Of a stretch of DNA of 64,000 nucleotides, positions 33,961-41,978 are shown in pieces. The position numbers were made by a program, and so were the translations under genes. The notes below the pieces were generated by a model. The model was not told where the DNA came from. It did no database searches and was given only the letters and a program-made list of their open reading frames with translations. Within the stretch, counting starts at the first letter, position 1; every line of letters starts with the position of its first letter. This DNA comes from Halochromatium glycolicum (GTDB taxonomy: Bacteria > Pseudomonadota > Gammaproteobacteria > Chromatiales > Chromatiaceae): NCBI RefSeq assembly GCF_016584085.1, contig NZ_NRSJ01000013.1, positions 36,725-100,724 on the forward strand. The letters are read 5' to 3'.

Positions 33961-34404
33961 CTTCGTCTTGTACTACCCTCCTTCTTTAGAAGGCTTCCGT
34001 GTAAGTCTGGGCAAGACCTTGAATTGCCGCTGGGCTTGCTCTGTGCGAAGAATATCTGAGGCACGAACATGCAGTACGCCCGCACCCGAAACCGTGAATC
34101 TTGGCCGCATCCGCTTAGCCGGTTTCGCCTCCACCGAACCCTGATGCGAAGGACCCTCTGAGGATAGGGGGCGTCTCACTTCCTCGTTCGGCATCGTCTT
34201 CATAGTAGGACTGCCTAGACGGTTTCGTTACCGCTAAGCGTAGTATGCGCCTGTGCTCTTGATGCTCTGAGAGCAGTAGGCGCTCGAACCTGTAAAAACA
34301 ATCGTCAAGAACGATTGGAAAAGGTCTGCCGATTGCTTCTGACGTTCGTGGCGCGCCGATGAACGTTGACTCGAGGGGTTCTGCTGACTTCTGTCTTGCG
34401 TGAG
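33961..34404. repeat. left copy of long imperfect direct repeat flanking the degraded island
   Basis: Bases 34068-34404 match 40287-40619 with scattered substitutions and short indels, and 33961-33984 match 40264-40287. The right copy lacks 84 bp (33985-34067). A further short match, GGGTCGATGATGAGCGCC, occurs at 33693 and 40229. No open frame of convincing quality is shared. The two copies bracket about 6 kb of decayed and cargo genes. Confidence 0.9.
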
Positions 34405-34458
34405 GTTCTTCGTACCGAACAAGACTGTGAAAAGCGAGCGCATCACCAGGAGGCTGAA

Positions 34459-34740
34459 ATGAGCGATCCCGAGATCAACATCCTGAGCGCGGAGCGGGAG
34501 GGCGAATATCGCATCCGCTTGTGCTTCGACGACGGCAGCCGTCAGACCATCGACTTTCTGCCGTTTGTGTCGCAGTCGCGGCATCCGGACATCCGCGCCT
34601 TTCTCGATCCAGGCCGCTTCAGTGGCTACCGCGTCGTATAGGGCAATCTGCTCTGGGGCGATTTCGACCTGTGCTTCCCGATCATGGACCTCTACCACAA
34701 CCGGATTGGCCACCACGCAGAGGGCGAGGCGGCGGCCTGA
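34459..34740 (+). pseudogene. DUF2442 family gene interrupted by an in-frame amber codon
   Basis: ATG at 34459 behind a strong AGGAGG site. The frame reads SDPEINILSAEREGEYRIRL, CFDDGSRQTIDFLPFV and RAFLDPGRFSGYRVV, then TAG (34639-34641), then continues in the same frame with GNLLWGDFDLCFPIMDLYHN and stops at 34738-34740. Both halves are parts of one DUF2442 domain (about 90 residues), a family often seen beside DUF4160 or toxin-antitoxin-like genes. A single base change would restore it. The ribosome site and both conserved halves are otherwise preserved, so inactivation looks recent, unless TAG is suppressed. Confidence 0.8.
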
Positions 34741-34763
34741 GGGCCGCGTTGGCCGAAACACCA

Positions 34764-35270
34764 ATGTTCGAGCAAACCGTCACGCTGCTTCTGCCCGGCG
34801 AATTCGTCTGCAGCGTCCGCTATCCAGACGCCTGGCGTTTCCTCGAGGATGAGGCCCAACGCAAGGACGTCGACCCCTTCCTCGGCCGACTCGGCCGGCG
34901 GCTGGCCAGCACGCGGTAGGGCGGCGCCTGGTTCACGGCCTACCGGCAGATCGGCGCCGACGAGCGCCGCGCCATGCGCGAGACGTTCGCCGACATCAAG
35001 CACAACCTGCGGCTGCTGGTGGGCTTCTTCGTGCACGTGATGCAGGCCCTGCGGCAGGACCTGTACCTGGCGCCGGCCAGCATCATCGAGGCGAACCGGC
35101 TCATGGCCGCCACCGACGAGAACCCCAACCTGCGCGGCGAACTCCATGCCCTGGCCGGTCTCGGCAAGGGGCCGGGTGGCGAGGGCACGCTGCGCGGGAA
35201 CCTGGAACGCTTGCTGAAGAAGCTGCGCGACGACGGCTACCTGGTCCTGGCCAAAGCCCATTACGCCCCT
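34764..35270 (+). pseudogene. unknown protein gene interrupted by an in-frame amber codon
   Basis: From ATG 34764 the frame gives MFEQTVTLLLPGEFVCSVRY, PDAWRFLEDEAQRKD and VDPFLGRLGRRLASTR, then TAG (34917-34919), then continues without shift: GGAWFTAYRQIGADERRAMR, ETFADIKHNLRLLVGFFVHV and RGNLERLLKKLRDDGYLVLA. Similarity to anything else ends near 35270, where the frame runs into the P-type ATPase relic on the other strand. The protein seems soluble and helical with a possible winged helix at its end; I do not recognise the family. It is the second gene in a row broken only by TAG. Confidence 0.65.
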
Positions 35271-35390
35271 GGGTGCCGCAGGCTGGTGGGGCGGCGCCGC
35301 GCCCTTGCCAACGCCAAAGCGTCCGTTGTGCGCGCGAAGCGCCGACACCGGCCGACACCGGCTCAGGCTGACGGTGCGGGATCAAGTCTC

Positions 35391-35675
35391 CTACTCTACA
35401 GCGCTGACAGCGGTATCCACCCGCCTTGCAACTCCCGCGGCGGTGCCGCCATACAACACTGCCATGCTGACGCGGAGCGGGATGGACACCTGCGCGGACT
35501 TGAGCGCCATGGCGTCGTTGATGCCGTCACCGCTGAAGCACACCGAGCGCCCGGCCGCGCGCCGTTCTTTGACCCCATCGGCCTTGTGCTCGGACAGGGT
35601 CTGGGCGAGGCGGCCGGGAGCCTGATCACCGCCGCGGGTCGGCTTCGGCTTGCGCCGCGCCTGAAGTCGGATCAT
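35391..35675 (-). pseudogene. internally deleted relic of a P-type ATPase
   Basis: The frame contains LAQTLSEHKADGVKERRAAG, RSVCFSGDGINDAMALKSAQ and then jumps to LRVSMAVLYGGTAAG. Compared with the larger ATPase gene at 36823-38610 (VCFVGDGINDAVALKSAQVS ... LGVSMAVFYGGTAAG) about 60 residues between these blocks are missing. So this is a diverged second copy of the C-terminal ATPase region with an internal deletion, not a functional gene. It overlaps the tail of the preceding open frame on the opposite strand. Confidence 0.8.
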
Positions 35676-35869
35676 CGGCCACGACGGCCAGCCCTCGATT
35701 CTGCCTGGTCTGATACAGGCGACCCGCCAGCTCCTGACAGCCCGTCATTCGTGGGTCTGTGCTGGGTGAGTTGCCGGCCTGATTGCTGCGGTGGGGCACG
35801 CCCGCCTGTGCATGTCGGCCCGAGCAGCGTACGCTTCTCGTACCTGGATACGTTGTCCGCGGCCCACGC

Positions 35870-36769
35870 ATGATCGACTGGCACCGCCTCTTCGGCCTCG
35901 CCCTCATGGATCTCTTCGCCGGCACGCCCTACGCGGTGGAGTTGGAGAGGGACCTATCGGTCAGGCAGCAGTTTCTCGACGTGGTCATCCTGCGTCGTGG
36001 CGACGGCGTGCTCAACGAGCGCCTGCCCGACGGGCTCGACAACCTGGCCGAGCACAACCTGCTGACCTACAAGTCCCTGCACGAGCCCCTCGACGATTGG
36101 GCGTTGAAGGAGCTGACGGGCCACTATGTCAACTACCGCAAGCAGACAAGGGTAGGGGCTGAGCTGTTGCCGGAGGACGCCTTTCGGCTCTACGGGGTGG
36201 CGACGCGCTTTCCGGCGAAGCTCGCGGCCGAGGTGGCCCTGGCACCGCTGATGCCAGGCGTCTACCGCAGCGAGCGGGGCACGGATGCGATCCGCATCGT
36301 AGTCTTGAATGAGGTCGCCGAGGCCGAGCACAATGCCCTGTGGCACCTGTTCAGCGCCGTTGCGGAACGGGTCGACTGGGGTGCGGATCACTATCGCGGG
36401 CACACGCCGGAGATTGCCGCCGTCAAGCGCCAGCTTGCCGCCCGCTACCGGTTGGAGGGTCTTGAGATGTCGTACACGTTGGCCGATTTTCGTCGCGATG
36501 TCGCCCGTGAGTACATCGCCGAGCTGTCGCCGGAAGAGCGCCGGCGGCTGATTGAGGACATGTCGCCCGAGGAGCGCCTGCGCGGCCTGCCGCCCGAGGA
36601 GCGCCTGCGCGGCCTGCCGCCCGAGGAGCGCCTGCGCGGCCTGCCACCCGACGAGCGCCTGCGCGATGTTCCGCCCGAGGAGATGTTGCGCGCCTTGCCT
36701 GCCGATGCGCGCGCCCGGCTGAAGCAACTGCTGGCGCGGGACAATCCCGATGACACCACGGACGGCTGA
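35870..36769 (+). CDS. Rpn/YhgA-like (PD-(D/E)XK-type) protein with tandem-repeat C-terminus
   Basis: 299 residues from ATG 35870 (the longer open frame to 35783 is not protein-like). The N-terminal domain (MIDWHRLFGLALMDLFAGTP, AVELERDLSVRQQFLDVVIL, EHNLLTYKSLHEPLDDWALK, GHYVNYRKQTR) resembles Rpn/transposase-like nuclease proteins common in cyanobacteria and purple bacteria, with the 'DVVIL' and 'YRK' signatures. Residues ~222-274 are nine-residue units (P-P-E-E-R-L-R-G-L and variants), and the corresponding DNA is a 27-bp tandem array at 36563-36691. Rpn-type proteins promote RecA-independent recombination, and their C-terminal repeats vary in copy number by slippage. It is one of the few intact genes in the island. 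Confidence 0.72.
   Translation: MIDWHRLFGLALMDLFAGTPYAVELERDLSVRQQFLDVVILRRGDGVLNERLPDGLDNLAEHNLLTYKSLHEPLDDWALKELTGHYVNYRKQTRVGAELLPEDAFRLYGVATRFPAKLAAEVALAPLMPGVYRSERGTDAIRIVVLNEVAEAEHNALWHLFSAVAERVDWGADHYRGHTPEIAAVKRQLAARYRLEGLEMSYTLADFRRDVAREYIAELSPEERRRLIEDMSPEERLRGLPPEERLRGLPPEERLRGLPPDERLRDVPPEEMLRALPADARARLKQLLARDNPDDTTDG
36563..36691 (+). repeat. 27-bp tandem repeats in the Rpn-like gene
   Basis: Five consecutive units of 27 bp, the second and third identical, the first differing in its first bases, the fourth and fifth increasingly diverged. Each encodes nine residues (PPEERLRGL type). In-frame and length a multiple of three, so copy-number change would keep the reading frame. Confidence 0.9.
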
Positions 36770-36822
36770 CCGTCCAACGTCACTCATGTTCGGTCGCTGG
36801 CCCCTCGTGGGCAGCAGCTCGG

Positions 36823-38610
36823 TCACCTACGCCTCATCGGGTAAGGCGCTGCGCCGGAAGTCGCATAACCGATGCGCTTGCCGGCCCGGACACGCTCGCC
36901 GCCATCGCCCACCGCCGGCGCCGGCTGCTGCCGCCGCACCAACGGCAGGATGCTGTTGACCAGTCCCGCCGCGGTGCCGCCGTAGAACACTGCCATGCTG
37001 ACGCCGAGCGGGATGTGCAGCAGATAGATGCCGGCGATGTTGGCGACACCCGGCGCGATGCTGACCAGCAGGTTGCGGCGCATGGTGCGCTCGAAGTCGT
37101 GCGCCAGCTCGAACAGTGGCCGCATGGGGGCGAGGCTGCCGCCCATGAAGATGACCTGCGCCGTGTCCGTCGCTGCGGTGGAGGCGCCCTTGAGCGAGAT
37201 GGACACCTGCGCGGACTTGAGCGCCACCGCGTCGTTGATGCCGTCGCCGACGAAGCAGACGCAGCGCCCCGCCTCGCGCAGCCGGCGCACGTGCGCGGCC
37301 TTGTCCTGCGGCAGGGTGCCGGCAAAGTACTGATCGACGCCGAGCCGGGCCGCGACCTGGCGGGTCGGCGCCTCGCCGTCACCGGAGATGATGCAGATCT
37401 CGATGCCGCGGGCGTGCAGCCAGGCCACCAGCGCCCGCGCCTCCGGCCGGATGCTGGGCGCAAGCTCCTGGATGCCGGCGACGGCGTCGTCGATGCCGAC
37501 ATAGACCAGCGCATGGCCGGTGTCGCGGGCCTCCTCGGCGATGGCCTCGGCGATGGCCGCGGCGCCCGCCGGCAGCCCCAGCCCTTCACGCTGCATGAAG
37601 CGCGCGCTGCCGGCGCGCACGGTCCGACCCGCCACCTGCACGCGGATGCAGAAGCCGACGGCATAGCGGCTGTCCTCCGGCACCTCGGGCGTGAGGCCGA
37701 GCGCCGCGGCCTTGTCCTGAATCGCCCGCGCCACCGGATGCGTCTGGCGGTGCTCGGCGCTGGCGGCGAGGCCGAGCACGCACGCCTCGTCGTGGTCGCC
37801 GAGCAGATGCACGCGGGCGACCTCCGGCTGCTCGGCGGTGAGGGTGCCGGTCTTGTCGAAGACCACGGAGTCCAAGTCGCGCAGCGCGTCCAGCACGCGC
37901 CCGTCCTTGATCAGGATGCCGCGGCGGGAGAAGAGCTGGAGATAGTTCAGCACGCTGATGGGCGCCAGCGCGATCATCTTCAGCATGATCGGCTCCACGC
38001 CCTGGATCGGCCGCATCAGCGCCGCCGGGGCGATGCCCTCGCGCATGGCCAGCAGCAGCCCGGCCGCCACGGCATAGCTGGCGACGGTGTAGATCGCTCG
38101 CCCGCGGCCGAGATGCTGATCGGTGAGCCCCAGGCGTTGCGGGGTCACCCGGCCGCTGGTGTGGTTGCCGCGCACCAGGATCACCGGAATGCGCCGGTGC
38201 AGCGCGACGAAGAAGGGGATGTTGCCGACGGCGGACTCGGGCATCACCACGGCGCGCACCTGATCGGCGGTGAGCCGCTGCTCACCGACCCGGTGCGGTG
38301 CCGTCGCCGGGATCAGCCCCGGCGAGCGCGACAGGCCCCGCACCATGGAGCAAAGGAAGGCGCTGGAGATGAGCTCGGCGCCGTCGCGCGGGTCGCCCAG
38401 GGTGCCGAAGCACGTGTGCGCGGCCTCCAGCAGCAGCGGCGAGTGGGCCGCGGTCATGCCGAAATAGCTGGTGGCGGTGTGGGTGAGGATGGCCTCGGCG
38501 GAGCCCCAGGGGTCGGGGATGGGCTCGCCGCGGTAGTAGGCCTCGCGCACCGGCTGCGGCACGTCGATGGAGGAGACCACACCGACGGCACGCGCGCCGC
38601 TCGCATGCAC
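36823..38610 (-). CDS. chimeric gene: DUF3326 C-terminal region joined to N-truncated P-type ATPase
   Basis: 595 residues from a GTG. Residues 1-~150 match DUF3326 (TATSYFGMTAAHSPLLLEAA, FGTLGDPRDGAELISSAFLC, AVVMPESAVGNIPFFVALHR). From ~153 the sequence is a P1B-like ATPase lacking its N-terminal metal-binding and first membrane helices: membrane pair (YTVASYAVAAGLLLAMREG), phosphorylation motif DKTGTLT, EHRQTHPVARAI, CIISGDGEAPTRQVAARLGV, GDGINDAVALKSAQ and a C-terminal membrane pair (LLHIPLGVSMAVFYGGTAAG). The open frame continues upstream of the GTG without a better start (HATGEYGDLGALLDALGH). It probably arose by deletion fusing two genes; transport activity is doubtful because helices are missing. 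Confidence 0.75.
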   Translation of the reverse strand: MHASGARAVGVVSSIDVPQPVREAYYRGEPIPDPWGSAEAILTHTATSYFGMTAAHSPLLLEAAHTCFGTLGDPRDGAELISSAFLCSMVRGLSRSPGLIPATAPHRVGEQRLTADQVRAVVMPESAVGNIPFFVALHRRIPVILVRGNHTSGRVTPQRLGLTDQHLGRGRAIYTVASYAVAAGLLLAMREGIAPAALMRPIQGVEPIMLKMIALAPISVLNYLQLFSRRGILIKDGRVLDALRDLDSVVFDKTGTLTAEQPEVARVHLLGDHDEACVLGLAASAEHRQTHPVARAIQDKAAALGLTPEVPEDSRYAVGFCIRVQVAGRTVRAGSARFMQREGLGLPAGAAAIAEAIAEEARDTGHALVYVGIDDAVAGIQELAPSIRPEARALVAWLHARGIEICIISGDGEAPTRQVAARLGVDQYFAGTLPQDKAAHVRRLREAGRCVCFVGDGINDAVALKSAQVSISLKGASTAATDTAQVIFMGGSLAPMRPLFELAHDFERTMRRNLLVSIAPGVANIAGIYLLHIPLGVSMAVFYGGTAAGLVNSILPLVRRQQPAPAVGDGGERVRAGKRIGYATSGAAPYPMRRR

Positions 38611-38687
38611 GTGCCCAAGCGCATCGAGCAGCGCGCCGAGGTCGCCGTACTCGCCGGTGGCATGGCCGTGCTCGGCATAGCGGCTCT

Positions 38688-38842
38688 CGGTTCTCGGGAC
38701 TCACCGCACCGGCGCCATCGACGCATTTCGGCAACACCTCGGCGAGGATGGTGAAGACCCGTTCGCGCAGTTCAGGCGTCGTGTCGGTGTGCTGAAGGCC
38801 GCGCAGCAGGCGCGGGATGTCATCCTTCGCGTTCAGGCGCTG
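38688..38842 (-). pseudogene. ISNCY-type transposase N-terminal fragment
   Basis: On the minus strand the frame reads LNAKDDIPRLLRGLQHTDTT, PELRERVFTILAEVLPK and ends as GAGAVSPENRE, after which a frame change leads into the DUF3326 part of the neighbouring chimera. The 'RDDIP..L.GLQ...T.PELRERVF' pattern is the start of ISNCY family transposases. Only ~50 residues remain; no terminal inverted repeats were found. Confidence 0.6.
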
Positions 38843-38873
38843 AATATATTATCTGGGCCGGGCAGAGCCCGCG

Positions 38874-39314
38874 ATGGACGCTTCGATGTTGACGATGCTC
38901 GATCAGATGCTGTTACTGCTGCATGCGGCCCTGATTGTCTTCAACCTCACCGGCTGGATATGGCGCCGCACCCGGCGCGCGCATCTGCTGGTGATCGGGC
39001 TCACGTTCGGCTCCTGGATCGGACTCGGCGCATGGTATGGCTGGGGCTACTGTCCGATGACCGACTGGCACTGGCACGTCAAGGCCGCCTTGGGCGAGAC
39101 CGGGCTGCCGGCCTCGTACGTCAAGTACTACGCAGACGCAATGACAGGCCGGTCATGGAACGCGGTTCTGGTCGACGCCTGGGTCGTCGGGCTGGCGTTG
39201 ATGGCACTGGTCTTCTCGGTTCGGCTCAACTGGCGCGATTGGCGGCAGCAGCGACGGGGTATCGCTACCGCGACCCGGTGCCCCGATCGAGCCAGAAAGC
39301 GGGGCGGGACCTAA
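38874..39314 (+). CDS. DUF2784 family membrane protein
   Basis: 146 residues (ATG 38874; an internal ATG at 38886 is also possible). Four hydrophobic segments are visible: MLLLLHAALIVFNLTGWIW, LLVIGLTFGSWIGLGAWYGW, a short region around SWNAVLVDAWVVGLALMALV and the preceding helix. The conserved DUF2784 signature GYCPMTDWHWHVKAALGE is present, followed by LPASYVKYYADAMTG. DUF2784 proteins are small inner-membrane proteins of unknown function. The C-terminal ~20 residues are Arg-rich and run to the edge of a relic gene on the other strand. Intact and therefore probably functional. Confidence 0.85.
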   Translation: MDASMLTMLDQMLLLLHAALIVFNLTGWIWRRTRRAHLLVIGLTFGSWIGLGAWYGWGYCPMTDWHWHVKAALGETGLPASYVKYYADAMTGRSWNAVLVDAWVVGLALMALVFSVRLNWRDWRQQRRGIATATRCPDRARKRGGT

Positions 39315-39317
39315 TGC

Positions 39318-39475
39318 AGCGACGCGTTCCACTTCATCGGCGCGCTTCACGCGGGCAGCAAGGGGATTGCCGAGCACCCGCTCGATGAACGCCGGATAGC
39401 GCTGGCCATCTCGCCTACGCAGGGTCTCGACCGCGTCGGCAACCTCTGCCGGAATCCCAGCCTCATCGCTCCATT
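39318..39475 (-). pseudogene. HD-domain (GTP pyrophosphokinase-like) gene fragment
   Basis: Minus-strand frame WSDEAGIPAEVADAVETLRR, RDGQRYPAFIERVLGNPLAA, RVKRADEVERVAALG. This matches the C-terminal part of small HD-domain proteins of the 'AGIPEEVVEAV.AL.RR.GE.Y..FIERV..NPLARRVKLAD' type. The first half, with the metal-binding histidines, is missing, and the end runs into the DUF2784 gene. A relic only. Confidence 0.6.
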
Positions 39476-39574
39476 TCCGACCTTTCTACCCTGAGATTAC
39501 GCAATGCGAAGCGCACATGTGTACGCTTTAATCGACGTCATCCAGCCGCCGCCCGCCACCAGAGGAGCCTCCGG

Positions 39575-39736
39575 ATGCCTGCTCGCCGCCGTGCGCACCG
39601 GATCGCCTTCGATCCTGGCGCGCTCTACTTCAAGCCCTACGGACGACAGGGACGCCACCTCGAGACCCAGGTGCTCGGTCGCGACGAGCGCGAAGCCCTG
39701 CGCCTCATGGATCTGGAAGGGCTCTATTCACCCTAA
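39575..39736 (+). pseudogene. truncated DUF134 family protein
   Basis: 53 residues from ATG 39575 behind GAGGAGCC. It reads FDPGALYFKPYGRQGRHLET, QVLGRDEREALRLMDLEGLY and stops. This equals the first half of DUF134 (YFKP..... ETV.L..DE.EALRL.DLEGL), which normally continues into a helix-turn-helix DNA-binding domain. The helix-turn-helix half is absent, so it is a truncated gene. Confidence 0.6.
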
Positions 39737-39762
39737 CCCCCTGACCTCGACGAGCTGTCCTG

Positions 39763-40200
39763 ATGCGATCGAATTACGAGACCTTCTTTGACCACCCGCG
39801 CTTCGCGCTCGTCGGCCGTTCGGCGGCCAAGCCGTTTCCGCTGCTGAGCTATCGCGGCCTCAAGCGACACGGCAAGACCGTCTACGCGGTCGATCCCAGC
39901 GCCCAGGAGATCGATGGCGATCCGGCTTATCCGGACCTGACGGCCCTGCCGGAGGCGGTCGAGGCCCTAATCATCGAGGCGCCGAAGCAGGAGACGCGCG
40001 ATTGGATCGCTGCCGCGGCACAGGCGGGCATCCAGGATGTCTGGGTGCATATGGCCCACGACACCCCGGAGGCCATCGCCCTCGCCGAGGAATCCGGGAT
40101 CAACCTGCGCACCGGCACCTGCGCGGTCATGTACGTCACCCGTGGCCTGAGCTATCACAGCCTCCACAAGGCGATCATGAAGTTGGCCGGGAAGTACTGA
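39763..40200 (+). CDS. CoA-binding domain protein (YccU-like)
   Basis: 145 residues. Starts MRSNYETFFDHPRFALVGRS, then LLSYRGLKRHGKTVYAVDPS and VEALIIEAPKQETRDWIAAA, DVWVHMAHDTPEAIALAEES and NLRTGTCAVMYV: the Rossmann-type CoA-binding fold of the YccU/succinyl-CoA-ligase-like family. Length is typical (about 135-150). No catalytic partner next to it; such stand-alone proteins are thought to bind CoA or nucleotides in metabolism control. It is the last intact gene before the right direct repeat, 26 bases behind the DUF134 fragment. Confidence 0.85.
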   Translation: MRSNYETFFDHPRFALVGRSAAKPFPLLSYRGLKRHGKTVYAVDPSAQEIDGDPAYPDLTALPEAVEALIIEAPKQETRDWIAAAAQAGIQDVWVHMAHDTPEAIALAEESGINLRTGTCAVMYVTRGLSYHSLHKAIMKLAGKY

Positions 40201-40263
40201 AACAGGCCGTTGGGACGCAGGTCTCAACGGGTCGATGATGAGCGCCCGCCGGCGAGCGCGTCT

Positions 40264-40619
40264 CTTCGTCTTGTACTACCCTCCTTCATGCAGTACGCCC
40301 GCACCCGAAACCGTGAATCTTGGCCGCATCCGCTTAACCGGTTTCGCTTCCACCGAACCCTGATGCGAAGGGCCCTCTGAGGATGGGGGGCGTCTCACTT
40401 CCTCGTTCGGCATCGTCTTCATAGTAGAACTGCCTAGACAGTTTCTTTACCGTCAAGCGTAGCATGCGCCTGTGCTTTTGATGCTCTGAGAGTAGGCGCT
40501 CGAACCTGTAAAAATAATCGTCAAGAACGATTGGAAAAGGTCTGTCGATTGCTTCTGGCGTTCGTGGCGCGCCTATGAACGTTGACTCGAGTGGTTCTGC
40601 TGACTTCTGTCTTGCGTGA
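40264..40619. repeat. right copy of long imperfect direct repeat
   Basis: Matches the left copy at 33961-34404 in the same orientation (see there), missing one 84-bp stretch. It ends at GTCTTGCGTGAA, exactly where the left copy ends before the DUF2442 gene. A short extra homologous piece lies just upstream at 40211-40262. No gene is visible in 40201-40708 apart from this repeat; the bases between 40620 and 40708 show nothing I recognise. Confidence 0.9.
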
Positions 40620-40708
40620 AGGATCTTGGCATCTTTTGCTGACGCCGCAGAAAGGGTTCATCGCGCCAGCGAGCTCGAGTGAAGGAAAGCGTCAGTAGCT
40701 GATTGAAT

Positions 40709-40784
<76 letters not shown>

Positions 40785-40946
40785 AGGAACTGAGTTGGTG
40801 CAGACATCGGTCAGGATAAGCAGGGCGCCGGGTAAGGTGGCCCAACCGACGGCGGGGTTGAATGTTAGCACCCTTAGCCTACGTTGTGACAAATCCGATC
40901 GCCGCTGCGCTTCCCGCAGCACCAGCCTTCCGAGCCCCAGTCTAAG

Positions 40947-41921
40947 GTGTTTGCTGTGCTCGATTCGAAGCCGTTACTCTTCCCGTCCGCGTTTCCCCGC
41001 ATTGCACGCCGTCAATTGCGCACGCTGCAGGTCAATCTCGGTTATCGCTGCAACCAGTCCTGCGTGCATTGCCATGTCGACGCCGGACCCAAGCGGTCCG
41101 AGGAGATGGACGCCGAAACCATGGAGGCTGTGCTGCGTTATCTGGCGCAGGGCGGCGTTGAGCTGTTGGACATCACCGGCGGGGCGCCGGAGTTGAATGC
41201 GGTGTTTCGCCCGCTGGTCATCGGCGCGCGCGAGCTCGGGGTGCATGTGATGGATCGCTGCAACCTGACCATTCTCGACGAGCCGGGACAGGGTGATCTT
41301 GCCGACTTCCTCGCCGCGCATTCAGTCGAGGTCATCGCATCCTTGCCGTGCTACCTGGAGGAGAATGTTGATCAGCAGCGTGGGAGCGGCGTGTTCGATG
41401 CCAGTATCCGGGGTCTGCGGGCGCTCAATGCCCGCGGCTACGGTGATGCCGAAGGCGGGCTGGCGCTCAACCTGGTCTACAATCCAGTCGGCGCCGCGCT
41501 GCCGCCGGCGCAGTGCGCGCTCGAGGCTGATTACAAGCGCGAATTGGCGTCGCGTTACGGGGTCCGCTTCAACCGTCTGCTGACCCTGGCGAATATGCCA
41601 ATCCGTCGCTTCGGCAGCTGGCTGCAGTCCACGCGGCAGTTCGACAGCTACCTGGCGATGCTGAAGGAGGCGCACCAAGACGCCAACCTGGATGCGGTGA
41701 TGTGCCGTGACCTAATCAGCATCGATTGGCAGGGCTTCGTCTACGACTGCGACTTCAATCAGATGCTCGATCTGCCACTCTCGGTGGATCAGGGCGAGCG
41801 TCTGCACATCCGCGAGCTCGCTTCGCCTGATGCGCTCGCCGGCCGCGATATCGCGGTGGGCGATCATTGTTACGGCTGTACGGCCGGGCAGGGCAGCAGC
41901 TGCGGCGGGGCACTGAGCTGA
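40947..41921 (+). CDS. arsS: arsenosugar biosynthesis radical SAM protein ArsS
   Basis: 324 residues. The radical SAM cluster motif CNQSCVHC (Cys35, 39, 42) lies in QVNLGYRCNQSCVHCHVDAG; LDITGGAPELNAVFRPLV follows, and a later GGLALNLVYNPVGAALPPAQ and RFNRLLTLANMPIRRFG are specific to the ArsS/DUF3641 family. The C-terminus has HCYGCTAGQGSSCGGALS, which in some relatives contains selenocysteine; here ordinary Cys codons are used. ArsS transfers the 5'-deoxyadenosyl group to arsenic in arsenosugar synthesis. Start chosen as GTG 40947 (GTG 40956 also possible). It is paired with the TIGR04282 glycosyltransferase 57 bases downstream. Confidence 0.92.
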   Translation: MFAVLDSKPLLFPSAFPRIARRQLRTLQVNLGYRCNQSCVHCHVDAGPKRSEEMDAETMEAVLRYLAQGGVELLDITGGAPELNAVFRPLVIGARELGVHVMDRCNLTILDEPGQGDLADFLAAHSVEVIASLPCYLEENVDQQRGSGVFDASIRGLRALNARGYGDAEGGLALNLVYNPVGAALPPAQCALEADYKRELASRYGVRFNRLLTLANMPIRRFGSWLQSTRQFDSYLAMLKEAHQDANLDAVMCRDLISIDWQGFVYDCDFNQMLDLPLSVDQGERLHIRELASPDALAGRDIAVGDHCYGCTAGQGSSCGGALS

Positions 41922-41978
41922 GCGCCGACAGCCGACCGCGCTCGAACGGGTTAGCACTGAACCAGCCGAACTCGAGCG

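Noticed and set aside
34366..34404. Upstream extension of the DUF2442 gene into the left repeat
   Set aside because: The ATG at 34459 has a strong ribosome site and matches the family start; the upstream part belongs to the repeat.
41860..41921. ArsS as selenoprotein
   Set aside because: The C-terminal CYGC...SSCGG region uses Cys codons and no in-frame TGA occurs before the final stop.
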